Of a stretch of 64,000 bases of DNA, positions 1-10,096 are shown piece by piece. This stretch comes from Leishmania martiniquensis (Eukaryota; Euglenozoa; Kinetoplastea; Trypanosomatida; Trypanosomatidae): the NCBI RefSeq assembly GCF_017916325.1, contig NC_090136.1, positions 2,501 through 66,500 on the forward strand. Reading direction: 5' to 3'. The position numbers and the translations under genes are program-made. The notes below the pieces were generated by a model, which was not told the origin of the DNA, made no database searches, and was given only the letters and a program-made list of their open reading frames with translations. The first letter of the stretch is position 1; each line of letters begins with the position of its first letter.

Positions 1-3000
1 AGAAGAACGTGATGAGGGTGGCTGACGCTCCTGCTAGTCGCATGCGCTTGAACAGCACTCCTCCACATTTAGGGAGCAAATCACGCCTCATCTTCGTTGC
101 GCTCGCGGGTCTCATTTCTCCTGTAAGCAGACTTCTGGCCAGGACCAGCCCTCGTCCCCCTCCCGGTGCGTGGAGCACACACCGCCGGGGACGCTGGTCG
201 ACAGAGCACGCCACTATCGTTTTATGGGAGAAAGCACACACAGACATTAGGCTGCTCGCGGAACGGGCAAGGGTTACAGACGGGCTCCGCCCGCGAGCGC
301 GCTTATACTTAGTGGTGGGCCCCTCGCTGCGCAGTCCGTGTAGGCAGTGCCACCCGAACACCACTCACGGGCCTGGTGGGGTGTCGGCGCGTCTGCTCCC
401 TAACAGGATGGGGGGAACTAGGGAGCCGCATGGCAACACGTTGACTGGGCGCAGCCATATTTACTTATGAATAAGGAAAGCAATCAACTGCTCACAGAAG
501 GAATCGACGCTCACTGGTTGCAGTTACGAGTTCAACGAAAAGACACAAACTATTTAGGAATACGGCGCAGCCAATCGTTACGGGACAGACAGCAGCTTCG
601 ACGGGCACCCTCACTGCCGCTACCGGGGGCCTGTCAGCAACCTCCTGGGCGGGCGGGTGGGCGTTTTTTCCCCCGAAACTATTGTGTGAAAGGCGATGGT
701 GGCGTGGAGGGCGAGAGGGCTTCGCTGCTTCACCAGGTATCCACCGTTTGCGCACAGAGCACTCATGCGTGTGCAGGAAAGACGGTGGGGATAGTAGAGA
801 GTGAACGCTTCACTCTTCATTCTAGTACTTGTGGCCATGCCGTCGCGCATCCTTGTCTGCGGGGCTGGCTCGACAGATTCACGCGTCCCAGAAAGGCAGA
901 AGCGCATAGTTCTTTGCGTTGTCGGGGGGATCGCGCGTAGTACTGAGCTAAGCGCTCTCACGTGGCGCGCTTCAGCTTTGCCTCACACCAGAGCACACGC
1001 TTCTTACCCCGAGCACAGGCACGTTGAAGTCGCCACATTGAAGCGAGAAGATTAGAAAAGTGGTTCGTTGGCAAAGGGAAGTGTCGGCATGGAGTCAACT
1101 GGCGAAATGACGATGAAGAATAGAAGCGGTGTGTGGAGCAGAAAAAGAGAGAGAGGCACAGCGATGCTGTTGTTTGCTTTCTCTAAGAAAGCGATTTGTG
1201 CGGCGCATTAGAGCTTACTCGCGAGTGAGCGAATGCGTGAGACACGCAGCTGCCCTGTTGATGAGGAGCATGGAAGGAGGCGTGCGCAGCAGTGTCGATC
1301 AGAGGCATCTGTGCGGAGCTAGTGTGCGGAAGAGGAGGTGGTGGTGGGAGCGAGCACAATGCCGGGAAGAGCTGGGCTTGCTTTTCTGCTAAAGCGTGCG
1401 CGAAAGGCGATGCATGCGAATGGCGAAAACAGCTCGGCTCTCAGGTGGGAGATACGAGAGAAAATGATGGGTAAGAGGAGGAAGGAGAGTGTTGAGGAAT
1501 ATCAGTCCAGCAATGAGGCTGAATCTGCCGTGGGAGTGTGTTACGGCGAGTACATCTCTGAAGGAGGGTCACGAATACTGCGTTTTGTTTTGTTGGTACG
1601 AGTGGAGATGAGGTGGCTCGTTTCCGTTTCGGCGTCGAAGGGGCGCTGCGACGGAGATTTCCTGAGCCTTGCGCTCTCCGAGGAGGAGGGGGAAGCATCC
1701 GTGCACAGAGAAGGGTAGATAGCACAATCGAGTGAGTTGCTATCTCTATAGCACGGCGCTCACGAGCGTACCTCTCTCTTTCTGTGGAAAGCAAGCCATG
1801 CTGCTCCTTGGCTAAGTGCTCTGGCGTACTGGTGGCAGTAGTGTCGGGGAGATGGTGGTGGTAATCCGCGGCGTTGCCTGGTGGGTGTTCTCTTTATGAG
1901 AATCAGTGCAGGCATGAAGCAAAGCATGCGAAGTAGTGGAGTGAAGAGGAAGGGAGAGAAGCCTAGACCATTCATCGGCGGACTCAAACAGAAGGCGAAG
2001 CCTTGCCAACGGGCAATCCCACACATCGGGGGAGAGAGAGAAAGCGAAAGAGAGAGAGGGGAGGGGGGGTCAAATGAGGACGAGGTGAAGGGCAACGAAG
2101 AAGAAAAGAGCACCTGCCCAATGAAGTACGGAAGTAAACGCGCAAGGGAGCGACACAGAGACAACTCCGAAACGCACACGGACCACAGACTACAGGGAGA
2201 ACGAAAAAAAAAAAAACGAAATTCCTGGCGGGATGTCCGATAGAAAGCGCCGAGTGCCCTGTAACGCTGGAGCGGATTGTGGAGGCACGTGCATGCGTCC
2301 ATGCACTTGTCAACTACGTTACCGCATGTGTGCATAAATGTGAGTGCGTTTCTCAGTGTCGTGGTGCGCTCCTCTCGTAGCGAGGGAGGCGCTTAGTAGA
2401 GCTCTGTGCCCGTGCGTGTGTGTGTTATGAGCACACTGAAGTACGGTCTTTGGTGTCAGTTGTGCGCCAAGCAGTACATGATGTTTGCGGCTATCGATTT
2501 CTGTCCTGTGCTGCGTCTTTGCAGAAACGTTCGCCGCGCTGTGGATTTGTTGCACACACTCGACACAGAGCTGTGTAGCCTATATGATGCTGCAGGTACC
2601 TTCCAATGGGGCCGGCTTGGTCGTACATACAAGTGAGCCGCGGGCACAGTGCGGAGATGGGGGCAGCCGGGCAGAGCTGAGTGAGGTTATCCGGCCGAAA
2701 GCTGTCTACGCGGCGAAGTCGATCCAACTATTTCATCAGTGAAGTAGGCAAAAAAGGGATAGGGACGTGAGAAACAACGTCAACGTACGGATCGCGAGAT
2801 ACGTACACACACACACACATACACATACTCACATCCGCTGAGAGAGACCAGATGAAATAGAAAGGGAGGAGAGGAGAGGGGGTGGGGTGGGAATGAGGCT
2901 TACAAGAAAAACAGACGAAGAGAAGGCATCATGCTGTGAGGGAAACGTGAACGTCGGCACTCTCGTGACCGTGTCGCCATTAATATCTTCTCGGTTGACC

Positions 3001-4961
3001 AATGAGGGGAAGGAGGGGGGCGCGGCAGGATAGAAGTGAGGTAGAGAGGCGAAGGGAGGTTTCACGAAGCTGCGCAAGGGTAGGACAACGTTAGCTTGAT
3101 GGGCAAAGACGAAATCATTCAGGGGACAGGAGAACGAGCTAGCACACGGTCACAAGGGAGGAATGCGAGCAAAAAAAAAGAGAGGGGCTGGACACGCGAG
3201 AGCAACGACACTATGATGCAGCAGAAGAATACGAGGAAATAGCGAGAAGCAGAGAACAAAAGGCCCTTCTCAGCCTCGCACACAAACAAGACGCTCGAAA
3301 AAAATAAAGGGGCATAGAGGGCACATGTTATGAGCGGACGGTGGTGAGAATGAAAGGAGGACGACGTGATGCTCAGCGGGACAAACAATGACGCGAGGTG
3401 TCACCCTCAGGACTGCTTTTTAGGGAGCCATCTCTCCTCTTCATGTCATGATCCTCTCGCTGCTGCGTCTCCCTTTGGCTGGCAAACTATGCCGTAAGCC
3501 TGGAGCCCGGCACTGCAGGAGAAAAAGAGTTCACAGAAAATGACCAGAATCGAGAGAAGCAGCGGTAGCGACGATGAGAGGACAACATGCGGCAGTCAGA
3601 CAACCGAAACAAACAGGCAGCAACAGCGAAAACGAAAAAGTAAAGAGGGGACCGAAGACACCGAAAGGTTACACATGCGGGAGGCAACGCGAAAAAAAGA
3701 AAAGGGCGGGGCGCAAGAGAACTTCACGCCGGTGCTCTCATTCCCACGCCTGAAGGTGGTCATAGGAGAACGAGAGAAGGACAAAGACGGACATGTGGAA
3801 GTATGCAAACAGGTCGAGGGATGCGAAGCAGAACAATATGGGAAGCGACCGTCGTGAGAGAGGGACGAAAAAGCCGGATCTTTTTTTTCTTGCTTCTCTT
3901 TGTACACGCGCATCCATAGCAGGAGCTCACCCGACACCACCGCACCACAGCTGAGTTCTCCCTGCCCTGGACGAGCCGCTCTGCCGCCCAAATCGGGCGA
4001 TGCGTTCAACCGGCTCTTTTCATCCCCATCCCCGGCGCTTGGATGCCCGCTGCACAGATGGGCGCGAGACGGACCTGGGGACTGAGCTTGACGGCTTCAT
4101 CTAAGCATTCATGCATGCCCTGCTGGCCATCTGGGATGCCGGCCCAGCGCCGCAGATGGATGGCCGAGTCTGTAATCCACGCAGTTGGTGTCGGCACGAC
4201 CGCTGGCATGTTTCTGTGCGTGCGTGCGTGTGTGTGTGTGTGGATGTGCCTGAGTCACCCGTCTTTCCTTCTGGGGTACACGTGAAAAGGTCTTCTTCAC
4301 CGATGGAGAGGGCGGCATGGAGCTCTGTGAGGTGAGGAAAGAAGTCCCCAATAACAGCTGCACCTCCTACTTCTTATACAGTGCCGTAGCGGGTGAAGCC
4401 GGCTTGGGCATTTCATCGGCGAAGCCGTGCAGCGGCTTCGAAGGGAGCTGGAAAGCGGCAAGAAAAGGAGCTCCGGCCTCCAGCTGCTGTACACATGAGA
4501 CTACTCTTATTAAGCTTGGCAGTCGCTCCTGATTCGATGCCACACGGCACTGCACCATCAGCCCACAAACAGTCCGTCTCCTTTGAGCCACGGGAAAGTC
4601 ATGAAGAACCAACAGAGAGCGTAGGTAAAAGCAGGGAAGTGCACGACTCGCTCTTCGGAGCAACGGCGAAAGTACGTGGCGGCTAAAGGGCTGAGGCTGC
4701 GATCTCGTCGCTCGCCCTGGAGAGGCTTGACTTCTTGGGTGACCCCTGACAGCAGAGCCAAACCACAGCAATGAGCACCACTGAGCGCAGCGATTTCGTC
4801 GACGCGGAAAAAAAAAAGGTAGTGGCCACGGTCGATGGGTTCGCCTGTGAACAGTGTCGAGATGGCGGGAGAGGAAAAAGAATATGTGGGCCGAGAACTT
4901 GAAGCCGCGGAGAGGGCACGAGGTTGTGAATAAGGGCTGCGGCTGAGGATGATACGCCTGT
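1..4961. other. Gene-free left end, downstream of the last gene
   Basis: No open frame here has a recognisable domain, a believable composition or a fitting splice context. The left three quarters are purine-rich on the plus strand, as expected of a minus-strand pyrimidine-rich transcript. The part next to the lectin-like gene must hold its 3' UTR, and the rest may be where transcription ends. An (AC)n run lies near 2803-2820 and an A12 run near 2205-2216. No telomeric hexamer array is visible, so the chromosome end is not reached. GC-rich patches at about 290-440 and 3950-4210 are of a different texture and could be eroded repeats, but I could not prove it. Confidence 0.7.
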
Positions 4962-5963
4962 CTATTCGCGTGCAGAGAACGAGTCGGAGTCGGACTCGGA
5001 GTTGTTGTAAGAACTGTACTGACTGCCGCGTGCGAAAGACCGGTGACAGCTCAGCCCCAGCTCCGACTGCGTGGGAATCTTGCTCTGGTTGTCGTACTGG
5101 GAACCGATGAGCTTGCGGCGGCGCTTCTCCTCTTCTCTGCGGCGGCGGGCGCAGCAGCAGCACCAGATGCCAAGGATGAGGGCGATAAGGATGATATACA
5201 AGATGACGGCGATAATGAGGCCTCCCCACCACGGGAACGTTTCGTTGCACTTTGGGAGGATCCAGCGGCTCTGCGAGTCCCGTCTGACAATGTTGCCGCA
5301 GTAGGTGTAGATGTGTCCGGAGCTGCTGACAATAGGAATAGCGCTGCCACCCGGGAAGGTGGGCACCAGCCCATTGACGCCATCGGAGTCAGCATAGACG
5401 TAATACTCGCAGAGGAACTTGTGAAAGGGGGCCGACACCTCAGCGTTCACCCACTTGCCGGACGGCTGCATGACGACTAGTCGCTTGCCCCAGTAGCTTA
5501 GGTTGCCCCAGGAGCGCGGGTAGTTGATGTCAAAGTTCGTGTAGGAGCCAGACACCGGAGTGGTCCTGTCCACTGGAGCGGAGTCGTCGTCTACGCCCCA
5601 GTAGTTCACACCGCGTAGGAACAGGGGACGAGTGGTGCTGAAGAGGCCGCGGTACCACCGCCACTCGCACTGCGCTCCAGTGCACACCGCCTGCTCTGTC
5701 ATGCCGCCGAGGGGGATGTTGCCACTAATTCCCTCGCGGTTGTAGGCGCTCTGGAGAGCCTCTTGGATAGAGGCCGATGTGGGCATGGCCGTGTGTGACG
5801 CAGAATCCTGCAGTTTGCAGAAATCGGTGGCGAGGGGATCAAAGGCGAAGTCACCGGACTCGGAGCTGCGCATGGTGTACGTTGTCGAGTAGGCGTGCGT
5901 CATGGTCAGCGCAACGCACGCAAGAATCGCCGCTACGAAAGCGGCAACGAGAGTGCCGCGCAT
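4962..5963 (-). CDS. Type I membrane protein with a C-type-lectin-like ectodomain
   Basis: 333 residues. A signal peptide occupies about 1-24 (hydrophobic core, then THA before the likely cleavage). The ectodomain spans about 25-247, with Cys49, Cys94, Cys99 and Cys185 and two N-glycosylation sequons (Asn154, Asn240). Residues 158-187 follow the end of a C-type lectin domain: a YWGK start, then VVMQPSGKW, then FLCEYY, comparable to the family's SDGKW...FICEY ending. The calcium-binding EPN and WND motifs are not visible, so sugar binding is not implied. A membrane span (about 248-267) is followed by four cysteines (268-271) and a strongly basic stretch, which suggests palmitoylation, and by a Ser/Asp-rich tail. 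The ATG at 5963 was chosen because the signal peptide begins there; a longer in-frame start at 6149 would bury it. It is the last gene of the transcription unit in this direction. Family assignment is moderate; topology is fairly sure. Confidence 0.85.
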   Translation of the reverse strand: MRGTLVAAFVAAILACVALTMTHAYSTTYTMRSSESGDFAFDPLATDFCKLQDSASHTAMPTSASIQEALQSAYNREGISGNIPLGGMTEQAVCTGAQCEWRWYRGLFSTTRPLFLRGVNYWGVDDDSAPVDRTTPVSGSYTNFDINYPRSWGNLSYWGKRLVVMQPSGKWVNAEVSAPFHKFLCEYYVYADSDGVNGLVPTFPGGSAIPIVSSSGHIYTYCGNIVRRDSQSRWILPKCNETFPWWGGLIIAVILYIILIALILGIWCCCCARRRREEEKRRRKLIGSQYDNQSKIPTQSELGLSCHRSFARGSQYSSYNNSESDSDSFSARE

Positions 5964-6918
5964 CTTTTTATCAGGAGAGGGAATGCGGCAGCCGATGTAC
6001 AGATAGGTGCGAAAGAAATGCCAATGCACAGCGAAAGACGAATAGGGCACAGCAGACGAGCGGAATGGGGCGGAGTGTATGCGGAGCGCCAAACGCAAAG
6101 GCTGACAGCGGCGGTGAGGCACTGCGAGGCACGAAAAAGAAAAGCGCATGTGAGAAAGGCGGAAACAGCGACGGAAGGCGGTTGTGCGTATATGTGCGTG
6201 CGTATGTGTGTGTAGTGGGCGGGGGGGTCAAGACAGAGGGAAAAAGGAGGAGGAGCAGAAGAAAGAGGAAAGGTGCGTTGCCTATTCGCATGCGCAGTTG
6301 TAATTCGTATCAGCAAAGAGGAGTGGGCCGAAAGAAAGCGGTCCCTGTGTGCCCCGTATGCGAGACCTGCTCCATGCCACCCAGTCATCGGCCATCCCTC
6401 CCCATCACCCCAACACTACTTTTGTTTTCCCGTGCTCTGGGATGGCCGCTGGAGGGAGCAGTGGCACTCCCAGCGCACCTACGGAGTCCAGGGGCCAAGA
6501 AGAAAAAAATTGCAAGCGTGGAGCGGCCCGAAATGCCTTCATGCGTCGTGCTCACCGTTGCGTCAAGTGAGCCACAAAATGCAGGTGGCAGGTGCCGTGA
6601 AAATGGACGCTGCGGCGTCAGCGGCCTGCGTGATGTGCCACAGCAGCCCCTCACCCCTATCCGCTCGCTCATCCTTTCCCTGCGGCCCATCCTTTGAAGG
6701 CTCCTGTGACCCGAACGGACCTGAGTGGTGGCGGTGAGGCGCCGTGTGCCAGTGAGTCGGTATGCAGGGGATATAGCATGATACGCGTGGCTGCCTCAGT
6801 GTGTGCGCCAGATGCGATAGATGGCGTTGAGCTGCAGCCACCCCTATTGGTACTCGAGACAGAAGAGGCTGCGCACAGGCACAGAGTCGCTGAGTACACC
6901 CTCCCAGGTCGTACGTGT
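5964..6918. other. Spacer with likely trans-splice acceptor for the lectin-like gene
   Basis: Non-coding. Purine-rich plus-strand runs at about 6129-6176 and 6230-6273 are polypyrimidine tracts on the transcribed strand. The next AG downstream of both on the minus strand is at 6122-6123, which would give a 5' UTR of about 158 nt. The remainder should be the 3' UTR of the EEP gene. Confidence 0.55.
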
Positions 6919-8673
6919 TTACTCTTTCAGCGTCCGTGCGGCGACATCAGGGAAGGTCTCAGTCCACGATATGTCGATGAGGAGAGGGAGATGATGGGAG
7001 GGCAGCTTGTGGTTGGGGAAAAGCTGCGCCTCATTTACCTCCTCGTCCTCGGGCAAGTCCAACACCTGATGCAAAGCGAGGGTGCTGGGGTCATAAAAAA
7101 TGAAGTCCTGTGTGTTGTACGTGACGCCGTTCTCCTCGCGGCTTTTTTTCAACAGCGCGAGCTGGTCGGTTACGGTGGCGTCGTTGAGCGCTGCTGGTTC
7201 AGGCACAGGGAATGACGCGGCCGCGGCCGTAGATACAGCAGCAGCATCAACAAGCGGCGGTCGCGCTGCCTCGGGCGTGGCCTTTGCCACCGATGGCTCT
7301 CCTGGTTGCGTTTTCCTGGCCCGAGCTACGATTTCGTCCCGCACAAGCCGCACCTTTGAGAAGACGCCATGGTAGGCATCGGCGTCCTTGCGGCGGAAGC
7401 GCTGGATCTCCTCCTCGGCCTTGTAGGCCATGTCCGACCGGTGCGCCTCCTCCACATTCTTGGCGTAGTACACCTTGTAGGCAGCCGCTCGGGCGTCGTC
7501 TCGGTAGTGCCACGTAGTCCAGCGCGGGCCGCCAATCAGGTCGTGCGTGGAGAAAAATCTATCCCGCAGGAGCTCCACGCATGGCTCATTGTCCGTCCGA
7601 TTGTTCAGGTCGCCGCAGACGATATGGGATTGGTGCGAGCGATCTGTGTCGTTTCGGGCGAGGGCGTCCAGTATCGTGAGCACCTGCCGCGCCTCGTGCA
7701 GGCGGACGTCCGCGGCCTCTGCCGTCGCCCCGGCGGTCAGCTGCACGCAGGCGACGTAGAGCGTCATGTTTGTCACCTTGTCTCGCATGCCGGCAAAGTG
7801 TGCAAAGTGGAAGCGCTGACCGATGTCGCGGCCTGGCATCATGAGTGGGAAGAAGCGGCTCTTGTGAAAGAGAAGTACGTTGCCGATATCCTCCCCTTCA
7901 GCTATTTTTCCCTGGTGTGACGGAGCTGCGGCATTGTCGCCTTTACGCAGGGCACGCACCCTCGCACCACGGCTGGACTGGTAGAGCGTGCCGTAGCCGA
8001 GGAAGCGCACGTATCGCCACATGTCCGTGTCGAAAAATGTCCGATTCACCTCATTCAGGCAGACAATGTCAGGATCGTAGCACCGCAGCAGCTCAACGAG
8101 GTGCTGGCGACGGTGCACCGGTGAGAGGAAGGGTGGAACCTCCTTGTCAATGAGGGGGTCGTAATCGCAAAAGGCGTCGGGGTCGCTGCACTCGGGGTTG
8201 CGTGTAAACTGCGGCACGCGCACTCGCACCGCCTCCACAGGGGTGGTACGACTAGGTCCCCACGCATCCGTCATCATGTTGAAGCTCATGAGGCGAAACC
8301 AATCACGCCGTGAGAGGCTCGTTGACAGCTGGGATATGGGCGCCTTCACCCACTTGCGCTTCAGCGGAGGCTCGCGCTCTGCTTCTGTCGCCTTGGTCTG
8401 CATCTCACGCGCCAGTAGACTCGACATCTTCACCTCCAGCGCGCTCTGCGTAATCTGCGCATCGCTGATGGAGGGGTGGATTGCTGTGCGATTGCCAGTG
8501 CCCTGCATCAGGCCCATCACCGGCCCTCCGCTCACCAGTGGTGAATCATTCAGCAGCGCCAGGCACTGTCGGATCATCTGCACAAGATGTAGCCAATGAT
8601 GGGAGTCGTCGCGTGAGGCACACGTCGTTTGTAGAAAGCGAAACGCGTCCCCGCACCTACCGTCTATGTGCAA
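6919..8673 (-). CDS. Endonuclease/exonuclease/phosphatase (EEP) family hydrolase, CCR4/nocturnin-like
   Basis: 584 residues. An N-terminal region of about 120 residues without a recognised domain is followed by an EEP fold from about 126 to 570. Visible EEP landmarks, in order: MSFN at 129-132 (Asn that helps bind metal), CLNEV around 205-209 (metal-binding Glu208), GNVLLFHKSRF at 264-274, CGDLNN at 353-358 (catalytic Asp355 and Asn357), and a C-terminal SHHLP at 559-563 where the family usually has S-D-H-x-P. The usual Asp of that last motif is therefore His here, while the catalytic-type His remains. The pattern fits CCR4/nocturnin/angel-type 3' exonucleases or phosphatases acting on RNA or nucleotides; the substrate cannot be told from sequence. 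The first ATG lies about 23 nt below a possible AG acceptor at 8697-8698. A start at Met33 (8577) is also possible. Confidence 0.9.
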   Translation of the reverse strand: MHIDGRCGDAFRFLQTTCASRDDSHHWLHLVQMIRQCLALLNDSPLVSGGPVMGLMQGTGNRTAIHPSISDAQITQSALEVKMSSLLAREMQTKATEAEREPPLKRKWVKAPISQLSTSLSRRDWFRLMSFNMMTDAWGPSRTTPVEAVRVRVPQFTRNPECSDPDAFCDYDPLIDKEVPPFLSPVHRRQHLVELLRCYDPDIVCLNEVNRTFFDTDMWRYVRFLGYGTLYQSSRGARVRALRKGDNAAAPSHQGKIAEGEDIGNVLLFHKSRFFPLMMPGRDIGQRFHFAHFAGMRDKVTNMTLYVACVQLTAGATAEAADVRLHEARQVLTILDALARNDTDRSHQSHIVCGDLNNRTDNEPCVELLRDRFFSTHDLIGGPRWTTWHYRDDARAAAYKVYYAKNVEEAHRSDMAYKAEEEIQRFRRKDADAYHGVFSKVRLVRDEIVARARKTQPGEPSVAKATPEAARPPLVDAAAVSTAAAASFPVPEPAALNDATVTDQLALLKKSREENGVTYNTQDFIFYDPSTLALHQVLDLPEDEEVNEAQLFPNHKLPSHHLPLLIDISWTETFPDVAARTLKE

Positions 8674-10096
8674 GTGGGATGGTGTGTGAAAGGTTTCTAT
8701 CCGACGCGTGCACCAGAGGCCCGAGCGGACGAGCAGGAGGGGGAAGAGGGGAGGGTTACTGGTGCCACGTCAAACGGCAGAAACGGCGATAAGAGGAATG
8801 CGAAGCGGCCTGCAGGAGAAGGCAAGAGAGTCACTGGTATGAGTCTTTTGGAGATGCCGAGAGGGGGCCTGCAAGGGCATGTGGTGGAGCCAGTACGCAC
8901 CATTCCATGCGTCTCTCTCTCTCTCTTGCTCGATTTTTGAGGGAAGGGAAAGAGGGAGCGTGCGCGAGGATGTCCCGAAGGAGGAGAGGAGAGGAGAAAA
9001 GGGGGAGGGGCGCGTCGCGGGTGGCAAGCACACAAGCAATCACGAATGAGCGGTGCTGAAAAGTGGACAAGAAGTGTACGAGAGAGAGACAGAGACAGAC
9101 AGCAACACTATATATATATATATGCATGTGTGTGTTTGTGGGAGCGGGTGAATGAAAGGGCCAGAACGGAGCCAAAAGGTGGCCCACCGCACGCACACAG
9201 AGACGCATAGACATGGAAAGAGAGAGGGAGGCCACCGCCTCGTCATGGTCGCCGCCACCACACCACCCCTCAGGTGCGTACAGTTGTGCGCAAGAGCAGA
9301 AGTCTATTTCTGAGCCGTTGAAGCTGGGTGCACGCTGTAGAGCGGGAAAGCACAAACGATCGCTGCCTTCCCTATGCCACTGCTGGACGCAGGCGCCATC
9401 GATGCGGCAGACGCAGAGACGGAAAGGGTTACTGTGCGTGTGTGTGTGTGTGGCGTTGCGCGATACGCTGGAAGATCGTCTGCGCAGACGCAGAAATCAC
9501 ACGTGCGCACCCAATGCGCAAGCCTATTGCCAGAGCTGGTCGAGTGGCGAAAAAGAGAGAGAGAGAGACATCCGCTGCAACTGCGTGATGTGATGCACGA
9601 GGTTGCAGTGGTGCTTGAGGGGAGGGGGTGGGGGGCATCTACGTCTAACACCAAAAGCGCAAAGAAAAGAGACCAAAGGCGAACAGCACGCCACACACAA
9701 ACACGCAGACAAGCCAGCACAGACGGAGAGGGGGACGGGAGTAAGAGGCCCTAAAAGAGGGGCCGGACGTGGGCGAGAAACCGAAGGGAGGGGGTGGGAA
9801 GACAACGTCCGAGTCTAGGTCACTCCAAACGGCGCCCACAACGCGTGGCCATCTCCGACAAAGATGCCACGAGCCCATGCGTGCCGACGACGAAAAAAAG
9901 GGCAACGGCAACTACAGCTGCCGCCACTTCAAGAGAAATACGCAACGGTGCGACAGCACCACTGGCGCTGATGACCGAGCTCGTGCGCACAGGCATACAT
10001 ATACAGCGATGTGCAGGCAGCGCACGTCACGACCAGCGATCGACGAGCGAAACAAAAAAAAAATACCGCCGCCTAAACGAACGGGGAAGACGGCTT
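8674..10096. other. Spacer between the EEP and kinesin genes
   Basis: Non-coding, with a (TA)n run at about 9108-9123 and purine-rich plus-strand blocks near 8733-8757 and 8943-9010. A possible splice acceptor AG for the EEP gene is at 8697-8698. The right part is the presumed kinesin 3' UTR, with A-rich runs near 9892 and 10050. Confidence 0.5.

Noticed and set aside
1..500. Telomeric repeat or telomere-associated array at the left edge
   Set aside because: No run of the TTAGGG hexamer was seen; only isolated matches occur.
1760..2335. Minus-strand open frame of 191 codons in the left gene-free zone
   Set aside because: Cys/Phe/Ser/Leu-rich product from a pyrimidine-rich strand with simple runs; no domain or credible start context.
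5777..6697. Plus-strand open frame of 306 codons
   Set aside because: It overlaps the start of the lectin-like gene and its splice region, has Arg/Ser-rich shadow composition, and is against the direction of the whole array.
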